Origin: Halorubrum sp. 48-1-W
GTDB taxonomy: Archaea > Halobacteriota > Halobacteria > Halobacteriales > Haloferacaceae
Direction: 5' to 3'
Assembly: GCF_003287355.1 (NCBI RefSeq)
Contig: NZ_QMIM01000027.1
Coordinates: forward strand, 1 to 45,319
DNA: 45,319 nucleotides
Numbering within the stretch: position 1 is the first letter of the stretch; each line of letters starts with the position of its first letter. The notes under the pieces are model-generated. The model ran no database searches. It was not told where the DNA came from and saw only the letters and a program-made list of their open reading frames with translations. Below, piece by piece: positions 6,088 through 14,434 of this stretch. Position numbers and translations under genes: made by a program.

Positions 6088-7200
6088 ATGCGAATCCTCC
6101 GGGTCGCGCCGTGGCTCTACCCCGACACGAAGGGCGGCGGGGACTACCACGTCCACGCGATGTCGCGAGACCAGGCCGCGATGGGTCACGACGTGACCGT
6201 GCTCACGACGCGGGCGGACGAGTCGCTGCCGCGGATCGAGGAGACGCACGGGTACACCGTGCTCCGGGTGTCGCCGGGCGTGACCCTGCTCGGGAACGAC
6301 GTCTCGCCCGCGGTGGCGCGGTACCTCTGGCACGCGGACGGCGACGACTTCGACGTGATCCACGCGCACTCGCACTGCTACTTCGTGACGAACCTCACAG
6401 CGCTGAAAGCCCGGCTCGGCGACCTGCCGCTGGCGATCACCAATCACGGGCTGTACAGCCAGAACGCGCCGGAGCGGCTCTTTTCGGTGTACCTGCGGAC
6501 GCTCGGGCGGTGGACGTTCGACCAGGCGGACGTGGTGTTCTGTTACACCGAGGTGGACAGAGAGCGCGTGCGGGATCTGGGTGTGAGTTCGCGGATCGAG
6601 GTCGTGCCCAACGGGATCGACACGGAGCGGTTCACGCCGGAGGGGGCCGAAAGCGAGCTGATCGACGCCGAGGGGCCGGTCGTGTTGTTCGTCGGGCGGT
6701 TCGCGGAGGGGAAGCGGCCGTGGCTCGCGGTCGAGGCGTTCGCGGAGGTGCTGGCGGCGTACCCGGACGCGGAGCTGTACCTGTGTGGCGACGGGGCGTT
6801 ACGCGGAGACCTGGAGGCGCAGGTGGCGGAGCTGGGGATCGGGGAGGCGGTGACGTTCCTCGGGCACGTGCCCTACGACGAGATGCCGAAGGTGTACCGG
6901 AGCGGGGACGTGTTGGTACTGCCGAGTCGGGCGGAGGGGGTGCCGCGGACGGTGTTGGAGGCGATGGCGAGCGGGCTGGAGATCGTGATGAGCGACCTGG
7001 ATCAGGTGTCGTCGACGCTCGGGGATCGGGGTCACGTCGTCGCCGACGGGGGAGATGAGTCGCTCGCGGACGGCCTGTTCGCAGCGATCGGCGGTTCGGG
7101 TGAAACGTCCGAGCAGATCGCGGCGGGCGATCATCGGTGGACGGACACGGTCGAGCGCACGACTCGGAGCCTCGAGTCGATCGCCGAGAACAACCCATAA
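6088..7200 (+). CDS. Family 4 glycosyltransferase
   Basis: A 370-residue GT-B fold enzyme that transfers a sugar from an NDP-sugar to a growing glycan, probably lipid-linked at the inner face of the membrane. N-terminal half: LRVAPWLYPDTKGGGDYHV (glycine-rich acceptor loop) and FDVIHAHSHCYF. C-terminal half: VVPNGIDTERF, FVGRFAEGKRPW and the E-x7-E motif EGVPRTVLEAMASG (about 291-304). The ATG at 6088 follows a GGAGG at 6079-6083, a clear ribosome binding site. It is GC-rich, like the chromosome. It begins the glycan locus beside the origin. Donor and acceptor are unknown. Confidence 0.9.
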   Translation: MRILRVAPWLYPDTKGGGDYHVHAMSRDQAAMGHDVTVLTTRADESLPRIEETHGYTVLRVSPGVTLLGNDVSPAVARYLWHADGDDFDVIHAHSHCYFVTNLTALKARLGDLPLAITNHGLYSQNAPERLFSVYLRTLGRWTFDQADVVFCYTEVDRERVRDLGVSSRIEVVPNGIDTERFTPEGAESELIDAEGPVVLFVGRFAEGKRPWLAVEAFAEVLAAYPDAELYLCGDGALRGDLEAQVAELGIGEAVTFLGHVPYDEMPKVYRSGDVLVLPSRAEGVPRTVLEAMASGLEIVMSDLDQVSSTLGDRGHVVADGGDESLADGLFAAIGGSGETSEQIAAGDHRWTDTVERTTRSLESIAENNP

Positions 7201-7227
7201 GTAACCGCTCCCCCTCACGGCGAGTGT

Positions 7228-7521
7228 ATGGGGCCGAACCCGGTAGCGGTCATCAAGAACTCCCTCCTGTATCGCGTCTCGGCGCAGATCGTCGAGTGGG
7301 CCGAAGAGAGTCTGGTCGTGCGGGCGTTGAACCTATTGGCTCGGGTGCTGGATAACGAGCGCGTGCTGGTGGGACTTCTCGGTGTGGGGTTACTCGCCAG
7401 TATCGTTCGGATACTCTCCTCGGGCCTTCACGTGACGATTCAGTTCTTGAGTTTCGCGCTGTTGTTCGTCGTGCTCGCCGCGGTGACGTGGAACTACACC
7501 GAGCCACTCACGGACGAGTAG
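7228..7521 (+). CDS. Small membrane protein, unknown
   Basis: A 97-residue protein. Residues 45-65 (LVGLLGVGLLASIVRILSSG) and 70-90 (FLSFALLFVVLAAVTWNY) look like two membrane helices; the N-terminal 40 residues are amphipathic. It follows the glycosyltransferase by 27 bases and may be in its transcript. I recognise no domain. Its last 132 bases overlap, in antisense, the end of the convergent membrane-protein gene at 7390-8691. Confidence 0.65.
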   Translation: MGPNPVAVIKNSLLYRVSAQIVEWAEESLVVRALNLLARVLDNERVLVGLLGVGLLASIVRILSSGLHVTIQFLSFALLFVVLAAVTWNYTEPLTDE

Positions 7522-8691
7522 TTCCCAGCGTGCGATCACGGGTGCGGCAGTCATGATTAATATGAAATCGAAGACAATTCGATGGCGAACGCCGGTTCCG
7601 AAGTTGGAGTTGATCGCCCCGTATCCGGCAGTTCCAGCGAGATAGACGACGATGAGGAGAACAGCAGTAGTCCGATCGTAGTCACATTCATACAGTGACC
7701 GGAGAGCACTCACGAAGAGAATCATAGCGATGACGGTGCCACTGAACGTAAGCAAGTGAAAGATCGACTCGATGTGGAGCGGGAACGGAGTAAACTGGAA
7801 GTAGACCGCCCGCCCTGGTGCGATAAGGAGGAAGTCGAACCAGGAATTGTACTGCATTCCATCAAGGTATACAGCTCCACCAGATGCCCGATATGAGAGG
7901 GCAGCGTTCACTCGGTCAAACGAGTAGAGCAGTTCAGCAAATAGGCTGAATCCTATGGCACCGACAGCGCCCAGAACGACGATCAGTGATCGAAGGGACG
8001 GTTCCAGTTCGAACGTTTCTATGACCTTTATACTGATCGTCGCGAGAATGGCAAGGAGAGAAACGAGGGCAAGTTCTGGACGGACTAGATATAGCATTCC
8101 CCATAAGGGGACCGTGAGAATCCCGAGTGCCCCGTTGTTTCGTTGTATCGCTCGGAGAGCGAGGGCGAGAAGGCTAAAAAAGACGAACACTGACGTCGAA
8201 TCTCGCATCGGAAGACTCAGCATCAGAAACGGTAGCGGCAGAAACAATACCAACGCCGTCACTGTATCAAGACTCACGTGGTCGTACAGTTCCGTGGTAA
8301 TATATCGAATCGGGATCGGGACCAATACAGCGAGAAGCCCGGAAACGATCGCGATGTTCGTCTCATTGTGTCCGAATATCGCGTATACGACTCCCTGTAC
8401 CGCTGCGAAGGAGGCAACCGTGGATCCACTAGGAAGCGTCCCCGTGGCCACCTGTTGTGCCGCCCGATCGAATTGTCCAAAATCCCATACATACGGGATA
8501 TTCGGGACCACTCCGACGGAAACGACCACGTGACCCAGTAGTGCGATCAGACCGAGTTTCAGATACAGTTCGTCGCCGATCCGGCGAGCGATGTAAATGA
8601 ACGCGAGAAACGCGAACACGGTCACAGCGACGACCATTATAACCTTCAGTCCGATCGGACGAGTGAAAAAGGTAGCTTTCTCAATCGTCAA
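7390..8691 (-). CDS. Polytopic membrane protein (glycan polymerase or GT39-like)
   Basis: A 433-residue protein with about 11-12 predicted membrane helices, beginning near residues 16-35 (KVIMVVAVTVFAFLAFIYIA). A loop near residue 75 carries WDFGQFDRAAQQVATG, resembling the acidic acceptor loop of family 39 or oligosaccharyl-type membrane glycosyltransferases; LVRPELALVSLL is another recognisable piece. It could be a glycosyltransferase using lipid-linked sugar, or a repeat-unit polymerase. The start shown is TTG at 8691; an ATG at 8637 is an alternative that would remove most of the first helix's leader. The last 44 residues are hydrophilic and overlap the convergent small gene, so the true C-terminus may be shorter in relatives. 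Confidence 0.72.
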   Translation of the reverse strand: MTIEKATFFTRPIGLKVIMVVAVTVFAFLAFIYIARRIGDELYLKLGLIALLGHVVVSVGVVPNIPYVWDFGQFDRAAQQVATGTLPSGSTVASFAAVQGVVYAIFGHNETNIAIVSGLLAVLVPIPIRYITTELYDHVSLDTVTALVLFLPLPFLMLSLPMRDSTSVFVFFSLLALALRAIQRNNGALGILTVPLWGMLYLVRPELALVSLLAILATISIKVIETFELEPSLRSLIVVLGAVGAIGFSLFAELLYSFDRVNAALSYRASGGAVYLDGMQYNSWFDFLLIAPGRAVYFQFTPFPLHIESIFHLLTFSGTVIAMILFVSALRSLYECDYDRTTAVLLIVVYLAGTAGYGAINSNFGTGVRHRIVFDFILIMTAAPVIARWELLVREWLGVVPRHRGEHDEQQRETQELNRHVKARGEYPNDTGE

Positions 8692-8770
8692 TCAGTGTAC
8701 TCACCCAAATCAACCACCGATCTGCTCGGATACACAATCATAATAAGTGGTACGACTCAAAGACGAGTAG

Positions 8771-10186
8771 ATGTCGGTCCAGAACAGCACGTTCTTGCGG
8801 AAGGTCTACAACTCGTCTCCGCCTCCCTTACAGTCGGTCGCCATCTCCGTACTTGGGTTGAACATTAGACGGAACCGATACAGTGACCGGTTTCATGAGT
8901 ATACGGAGAAGTATCGCCGACACCAGTGGAACGGCGCGGAGTACTGGCAACAGTATCAACTGGAGAAACTCACGGAGATCGCGAAGTACGCCAAGCGAAC
9001 TACCGATCATTATCATGATATAGAGATCGAACCGATTCAGTCGGCAGAGACGCCGAGGGAAGCCCTCAAACACCTCCCGTACTTGGAGGGCGAGACGCTT
9101 CGAGACGAACCGAACTCTCTCATATCGAGTGAAGTCGACACGGACAACTGTATCTCCTTGAGTACGAGTGGAACGACGGGGACTCCGAAAACGACATATC
9201 ACGACGATCTCTCCCATATCAAGTACTGGTCCGCGATGAATCGATTCTGGCACTGGGGCGGTTGCCGGTACGGAGATCGGCGGGCGTCCTTTACCGGAAA
9301 CAAGATCGTCCCCGCCGATCAGTCGGGCGGTCCGTACGGTCGATACGACCGAGCGAACAATCGGCTCCTACTGTCCAGCTACCATCTCGGTGAGGAAACC
9401 GTCGACGCGTATCTCGACGAGCTCGAGGAGTTCGAACCTGACTTCATTGACGGGTATCCCTCGTCGATCCGGTTCTGTGCCCAGCGGGCGATCGAGACCG
9501 ATCGCGATCTCGCGATCCCCGCCTGTTTCCCGACGGCCGAAATGCTTCGTGAGGAGGACAGAGAGATCATCGAGGAGGGGCTCTCGACCAACGTCTACAA
9601 TCAGTACGGTTCTACTGAGAGCGCAGCTATCGTGACAGAATGTCCGAGCGGGCACATGCACGTCAACCCCGAGATCGGGATCATCGAAGTCCTCGACGAG
9701 AACGGTGAAACTGTCTCAGAGGGTGAAGTCGGTGAGATCGTCATGACCGCGTTGAACAACCGTGCGATGCCCCTGATCCGGTATCGGATCGGAGATATGG
9801 CGCGTGGGCCGCCGACGTATGGGAAGTGTGACTGTGGAAGAGAGATGCCGATCATCGAGAAGATCATCGGCCGGCAGGACGAGGTCGTTGTTACGAAAGA
9901 CGGGCGACGGGTTCCAATGTTGAGCTATAACGTGTTCAAGTACACAGAGAACGTCAGCGAATCGCGGATCGTTCAAGAGTCCGTCGACGAATTCCTGTTA
10001 CAGATCGTTCCGGATGATGGATACACGGACGAGCAAGCGGAGATCGCTATCAAGAAACTCAAAGATCGTGTCGGTGAAGATATTCACGTCGAGATCGAAA
10101 CACTTGAATCGATCCCACGGACGGACGCCGGGAAGTTCAGAGCCGTTATTAGTGACGTTGAAAACCTTTCAGAGGTGCCACAATGA
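8771..10186 (+). CDS. CapK/PaaK-like adenylate-forming enzyme
   Basis: A 471-residue member of the phenylacetate-CoA ligase/CapK group. ATP-binding P-loop STSGTTGTPK (about 131-140), YNQYGSTES (about 276-284) and RYRIGDMA (about 336-343) are present, with a C-terminal lobe containing PRTDAGKFR (catalytic lysine region). KCDCGREMP is the usual cysteine-containing insert. Such proteins activate a carboxylic acid as an acyl-AMP; CapK versions occur in capsule and exopolysaccharide loci and are thought to help add an acyl or amino-acyl group to a sugar. The gene overlaps the next glycosyltransferase by four bases (ATGA), so the two products probably act together. Substrate unknown. Confidence 0.88.
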   Translation: MSVQNSTFLRKVYNSSPPPLQSVAISVLGLNIRRNRYSDRFHEYTEKYRRHQWNGAEYWQQYQLEKLTEIAKYAKRTTDHYHDIEIEPIQSAETPREALKHLPYLEGETLRDEPNSLISSEVDTDNCISLSTSGTTGTPKTTYHDDLSHIKYWSAMNRFWHWGGCRYGDRRASFTGNKIVPADQSGGPYGRYDRANNRLLLSSYHLGEETVDAYLDELEEFEPDFIDGYPSSIRFCAQRAIETDRDLAIPACFPTAEMLREEDREIIEEGLSTNVYNQYGSTESAAIVTECPSGHMHVNPEIGIIEVLDENGETVSEGEVGEIVMTALNNRAMPLIRYRIGDMARGPPTYGKCDCGREMPIIEKIIGRQDEVVVTKDGRRVPMLSYNVFKYTENVSESRIVQESVDEFLLQIVPDDGYTDEQAEIAIKKLKDRVGEDIHVEIETLESIPRTDAGKFRAVISDVENLSEVPQ

Positions 10187-11256
10187 ACAACATATCAGCA
10201 TTGTTTTTGACAAAATATGATCAGAAAGGAGCCAGTAGTCGTTATCGAGCTCTCAAATACTTCCCGATTTTAGAAGAGAATGGGATTAAATGTTCATATC
10301 GACCATTATTCACGGATGAATATTTAGTAGAATTGTTTGAAGAAGGATATCGAAGTAAGAAACGTGTGATTTCGTCGTATCTACGTCGTTTTAAACATAT
10401 GATTGGATTGAGATCGTATGATATCCTTATTCTCGAAAATGAATTTTTTCCATATTTACCGAGTGTCTTCGAAAAACTGCTTGGATATATTGACATACCA
10501 TATATTGTTGACATTGATGATGCAATATTCCATAAATACGATCATTCTGATAATATTTTTATTAGATCTATTTTAGGGCAAAAAATTGATGTCGTAATGC
10601 GGAATTCAGAGATGGTCATTGCAGGTAACGAATACCTCGCTTCAAGGGCTCGTCAAGCAGGCGCACCATCAACTGAGATCATTCCAACTGTCATTGACTT
10701 GAATCAATATCCTGCTGAACCTCCAGAGCAGAATGAGGATACATTTGTGATTGGCTGGATCGGTTCGCCTTCGACATCACATTATGTCGAAGAAATAAGC
10801 GATGTGCTACGTCAAGTCGCTGATCGGCGTCAAATTGAAGTCCGACTGATTGGCTCAGGCGATGTTTCATTACCTGACGTTCCACATGAAGTGCGAGAGT
10901 GGTCCGAGGAGAGTGAGATTGATGATTTACGAGATATTGATGTCGGGATCATGCCGCTTGATGATACTCCTTGGACCCGAGGAAAGTGCGGATTTAAATT
11001 AATTCAATATATGGGTACATGGAAACCTGTAGTTGCATCACCAGTTGGTATAAATCGAGATCTCGTGGATAATGGTGTGAATGGATATCTTGCCAACTCA
11101 AAAGCCAAATGGGTAAATTCGCTACTTGATATTTGTGATAACCCGGAGAAACGAAACACAATGGGTGTAAATGGCCGCAATATTGTTGAAAATAAATATT
11201 GTTTCCGTGTTACCGGCCCAAAAATTGTGGATGTAATTAAAAACAGTATTGAGTAG
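10183..11256 (+). CDS. Glycosyltransferase, family 4-like, AT-rich
   Basis: A 357-residue GT-B glycosyltransferase. The C-terminal lobe shows FVIGWIGSPSTSHY, VGIMPLDDTPWTRGKCGFKL and YMGTWKPVVASPVG, the nucleotide-sugar binding part of this subgroup, which lacks a classical E-x7-E. The N-terminal part includes SRYRALKYFPILEENGI and DIDDAIFH. It starts inside the end of the CapK-like gene (ATGA overlap). Codon use changes at once to AT-rich (many AAT, ATT, AAA codons), unlike the gene before it, so this gene was probably acquired from a different source although it is translationally coupled to its neighbour. Confidence 0.88.
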   Translation: MNNISALFLTKYDQKGASSRYRALKYFPILEENGIKCSYRPLFTDEYLVELFEEGYRSKKRVISSYLRRFKHMIGLRSYDILILENEFFPYLPSVFEKLLGYIDIPYIVDIDDAIFHKYDHSDNIFIRSILGQKIDVVMRNSEMVIAGNEYLASRARQAGAPSTEIIPTVIDLNQYPAEPPEQNEDTFVIGWIGSPSTSHYVEEISDVLRQVADRRQIEVRLIGSGDVSLPDVPHEVREWSEESEIDDLRDIDVGIMPLDDTPWTRGKCGFKLIQYMGTWKPVVASPVGINRDLVDNGVNGYLANSKAKWVNSLLDICDNPEKRNTMGVNGRNIVENKYCFRVTGPKIVDVIKNSIE

Positions 11257-11279
11257 AACCTCGATCTATAACAAATTAA

Positions 11280-12566
11280 TTAATATAATTTAGCATAACT
11301 GTTTGCTATGATCGTAGTATCAAAGTTTTCTTTCGCGAATTGTCTACAATCCTCAGATATTTCCTCGCTATTGGAAATAATATCGTGAATTCGTTCTGAA
11401 TCGTCTTTTGATAGGGATTCAGGAGGACAGTACGAATTATTTTTGTTGAAATGGAGTGATATTTCACAGCCAAGATTATTCTTGCGTATGATCTCTGCGG
11501 CACCCTCTACATTCTGATTTACGATTGTAGGGAGACCCGCTGAACAATATTCGACGAATTTTGTTCCAATTCTTATAGATTCGTTATCTAAGATATATAA
11601 TCCCAGATCCGCTTGAGACAGTAGCGTAGGGACCTGCTCAAAATTAGGATTCTCAATTATGTAATGTTCATCATTAATATTGTACTCATGAAATTTTTTT
11701 CGCAATAATTCGTTTGAATCAGGAGGTATCAGGAACATAAATTGTAGATTACGATTTAGTTCCAACAGTTTTTCTATTACACAGCCATATTCATCAGGGT
11801 TATTCCACAAACTCTCATACATGGAGCCAGAATAACAAACGAGAGTTGTAGACTCATCGATGTCATGCTTTTCTCTAATCGACTCATCTCTAACTTGATC
11901 CGGAGAAAATTCATTAGTATTTACATTATTTGGGATTATTTTTGTTTTGACACCAGAGTATATCTTCTTAAAATGTTGATCGTAGGTATTTGAGATCGCT
12001 ATAACATAATCTGAGTGGATACACAACTGTCTTTCCAATTTTTTCCACATCTTATAACTCAGTGACCTCTTGGACCAATTCCGGCGTGTTATATTCTCCT
12101 CTGGAAAATCAGATCGTGGATCGAATATTAGTCTGATATCTTTAGAGATACATTTTATCGCTAGCACGGATACCGATATAGGATAAGAACGACAGTGAAA
12201 TATATTAATTCCTGAAATGAATTTCAGATATAATACGAATGGGGTAGAATACAACAGCACAACTAACATCCGTATCCAATCATACCTCCACCTGTTTATC
12301 CACCCCCTATCACGGGTATATATTGGAATGGGAAACGGTGTTGGAATAGTTATAAATCGTATACCCTCTTTCTGTAACTCCTTATTTAGGTCAGAAATAT
12401 TGCTCCGATTACGCAAATATTCATAGAATGGGAGAAATGACACAAGAATCAGATCTTTATTTGTTAATTTATTAGATTCAGATATAACTTCAATTACCTG
12501 TCTTCTTAATAGATTTGACCAAGGCTTCTCATTGAATGTTAGATACCCAATTTTGCTCGATCCCAT
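11280..12566 (-). CDS. Glycosyltransferase, family 4-like, AT-rich
   Basis: A 428-residue GT-B enzyme. The C-terminal lobe contains KIIPNNVNTNEFSPD, LVCYSGSMYESLWNNPDE, QADLGLYILDN and GTKFVEYCSAGLPTIV, typical of sugar-nucleotide binding. The N-terminal lobe has NIFHCRSYPISV and LIFDPRSDFPEE. Transcribed against its neighbours, it converges with the previous glycosyltransferase with a 23-base gap. Strongly AT-rich and rich in Asn, Ile and Lys, like 10183-11256, so both probably arrived in one block. Donor sugar unknown. Confidence 0.87.
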   Translation of the reverse strand: MGSSKIGYLTFNEKPWSNLLRRQVIEVISESNKLTNKDLILVSFLPFYEYLRNRSNISDLNKELQKEGIRFITIPTPFPIPIYTRDRGWINRWRYDWIRMLVVLLYSTPFVLYLKFISGINIFHCRSYPISVSVLAIKCISKDIRLIFDPRSDFPEENITRRNWSKRSLSYKMWKKLERQLCIHSDYVIAISNTYDQHFKKIYSGVKTKIIPNNVNTNEFSPDQVRDESIREKHDIDESTTLVCYSGSMYESLWNNPDEYGCVIEKLLELNRNLQFMFLIPPDSNELLRKKFHEYNINDEHYIIENPNFEQVPTLLSQADLGLYILDNESIRIGTKFVEYCSAGLPTIVNQNVEGAAEIIRKNNLGCEISLHFNKNNSYCPPESLSKDDSERIHDIISNSEEISEDCRQFAKENFDTTIIANSYAKLY

Positions 12567-12686
12567 ATGTGAGCATCAAATATGTGGACACTTATATTCT
12601 GTACATGCTGATTCAAACAGTCTAGCCGATCTGTTTCTATGTCTTTGTCTCTCAAACTGTTATTCCAAACGGTACGATAACAGGTC

Positions 12687-12694
12687 TTATATTA
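12687..12694 (+). promoter_or_regulatory. TATA box of the rfbC-rfbA operon
   Basis: TTATATTA, 24-31 bases before the rfbC ATG at 12718. The spacing points to a leaderless transcript carrying rfbC, rfbA and probably the zinc-ribbon gene. Confidence 0.55.
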
Positions 12695-12717
12695 TACTGA
12701 ATCAATAGTGTATACGA

Positions 12718-13182
12718 ATGCTCGAGGGCGTCGAAAACCGTGACCTCCAAGTTAACACCGACGAGCGCGGGCACCTCGTCGAAATGTTCCGAAAGGATTG
12801 GGAGGAGTACGATCCCGAACCCGCTATGTCGTACTTCTCGATGAGTTATCCAGGAGTGATCCGAGCGTGGCACCGCCACACGCGCGGACAGATCGACCAC
12901 TTCGTCTGTCCGAAGGGCCGGATCAAGGTCGGTATCTACGATGATCGGGATGACTCGTCGACACAGGGTGAAGTGAACTCGTTCGTCATCGGCGAGCACA
13001 ACCAGCAAGTCATTCGGATCCCGGGCGACTGCTGGCACGGATTCAAGGTAATCGGCAACGAACAGGCGTTTCTCGTGAACTTCCCGACGAACCTCTACGA
13101 CTACGAGGACCCGGACGAGGAACGACTTCCACACGACACCGACGAGATCCCCTTCGACTGGGAGGCCGAGCCCCACGCATGA
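12718..13182 (+). CDS. rfbC: dTDP-4-dehydrorhamnose 3,5-epimerase family protein
   Basis: A 154-residue cupin-fold RmlC-type epimerase, which inverts C3 and C5 of dTDP-4-keto-6-deoxyglucose on the way to dTDP-L-rhamnose. The core WHRHTRGQIDHFVCPKG (about 42-58) holds the catalytic His region, followed by KVGIYDDRDD and the dimer strand PGDCWHGFKVIG; the end has the conserved NFPTNLYDYEDPDE and DEIPFDW. The length is short, as usual for archaeal members. It overlaps rfbA by four bases (ATGA). GC-rich again, in contrast to the gene before it. Confidence 0.9.
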   Translation: MLEGVENRDLQVNTDERGHLVEMFRKDWEEYDPEPAMSYFSMSYPGVIRAWHRHTRGQIDHFVCPKGRIKVGIYDDRDDSSTQGEVNSFVIGEHNQQVIRIPGDCWHGFKVIGNEQAFLVNFPTNLYDYEDPDEERLPHDTDEIPFDWEAEPHA

Positions 13183-14252
13183 AGGGCGTGCTACTCGCCG
13201 GTGGGACCGGCTCGCGCCTACGTCCCATCACGCACACGGGTCCGAAACAGCTCGTCCCCGTCGCGAACAAGCCGGTGATCCAGTACGCGATCGAGGACCT
13301 TCGCGAGGCCGGAATCTCCGAGATCGGCGTCGTCCTCGGCAACAAGGGTCGCGAGGCGATCCAGTCGTTCCTCGGCGACGGGAGCGACTTCGGCGTCGAG
13401 ATCACGTACATCGTCCAGGGTCGACCCTTAGGGCTCGCCCACGCTGTCGGCTGTGCGGAGTCGTTCGTCGACGGCGACGACTTCGTCGTCTACCTCGGCG
13501 ACAACATGCTCAAGCGCGGGATCGTCGACGTCGTCGACGGGTTCCGTACCGGCGGGTTCGATGCCGGGATCGCCCTCCAGGAGGTCGACAACCCGACGCA
13601 GTTCGGGATCGCGGACGTGGACGAGGACGGCAGGGTCACTCACCTCGTCGAGAAGCCGGACGATCCGCCATCGAACCTCGCGCTCATCGGGATCTACGTG
13701 TTCACGCCACGGATCTTCGACGCGATCGAGGAGATCGAACCCTCGTGGCGCGGAGAGTTGGAGATCACCGACGCGATCCAATACCTGCTCGACGACGGCG
13801 GAGCGATCGACTCCCAAGTCGTCGAGGGGTGGTGGAAGGACACCGGGAAACCGGAGGACGTGCTCGAAGCGAACCGACTGGTGCTCGAAGACCTCGAAGC
13901 GACGCGAGCCGGTTCCATCGACACGGACGCCAAGGTCGAGGGACGAGTCGACCTTGCCGAGTCGTCGCGGATCGAATCCGGGGCGGTCGTCCGCGGACCC
14001 GTGTCGATAGCCGAAAACACGACGGTCGAAACGGGCACGTACGTCGGCCCGTACACCGCCATCGGCGCGAACTCCACGGTCCGAAACGCCCACATCGAGA
14101 ACAGCGTCGTGGTCGGCGATACCGAGATCACGACGAGCGGTCGGATCATCGACAGCCTGATCGGTCGCGGAGCCGCGATCGGGAGCGCCGAAGGGAAACT
14201 CCCTGAAGGTCGTCGACTCGTGGTCGGAGAGAACTCGCAACTCGAACTGTAA
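13179..14252 (+). CDS. rfbA: Glucose-1-phosphate thymidylyltransferase (long form)
   Basis: A 357-residue RmlA-type nucleotidyltransferase that makes dTDP-glucose from glucose-1-phosphate and dTTP. N-terminal signature KGVLLAGGTGSRLRPIT (2-18), then GPKQLVPVANKPVIQYA, VYLGDNML and VEKPDDPPSNLALIGIYVF. After residue 240 a left-handed beta-helix follows (repeats such as SSRIESGAVVRGPVSIAENT), the long archaeal form. It is co-translated with rfbC and followed two bases later by a small zinc-ribbon gene. Confidence 0.93.
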   Translation: MKGVLLAGGTGSRLRPITHTGPKQLVPVANKPVIQYAIEDLREAGISEIGVVLGNKGREAIQSFLGDGSDFGVEITYIVQGRPLGLAHAVGCAESFVDGDDFVVYLGDNMLKRGIVDVVDGFRTGGFDAGIALQEVDNPTQFGIADVDEDGRVTHLVEKPDDPPSNLALIGIYVFTPRIFDAIEEIEPSWRGELEITDAIQYLLDDGGAIDSQVVEGWWKDTGKPEDVLEANRLVLEDLEATRAGSIDTDAKVEGRVDLAESSRIESGAVVRGPVSIAENTTVETGTYVGPYTAIGANSTVRNAHIENSVVVGDTEITTSGRIIDSLIGRGAAIGSAEGKLPEGRRLVVGENSQLEL

Positions 14253-14254
14253 TT

Positions 14255-14434
14255 ATGCGTGTCATCACCCTCGAATGTCCGGACTGTGGAACCGTCGTCG
14301 CCGCGAACGAACTCGAAGACAACCGGATCATGAAGTGTCCCGGCAACGACTGTGACTCCGTCCTCCGGTTCGATGACCTCCCGGAAGACGACCGGTCGTT
14401 CTACCTGGAGAACAAAGAGCAGTACCGACTCTAG
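14255..14434 (+). CDS. Small zinc-ribbon protein
   Basis: A 59-residue protein with two cysteine pairs, CPDC (residues 8-11) and CPGNDC (29-34), fitting one zinc ribbon, followed by an acidic tail (LPEDDRSFYLENKEQYRL). It begins two bases after the rfbA stop, so it is probably expressed with rfbC-rfbA. Its TAG stop and the TAG stop of the convergent rfbD share the palindrome CTAG (14431-14434). Function unknown; zinc ribbons of this size in haloarchaea are common and often uncharacterised. Confidence 0.75.
   Translation: MRVITLECPDCGTVVAANELEDNRIMKCPGNDCDSVLRFDDLPEDDRSFYLENKEQYRL

Noticed and set aside
13428-14240. 270-residue minus-strand frame opposite rfbA
   Set aside because: Shadow of a well-supported gene; no domain seen and composition is that of the antisense frame.
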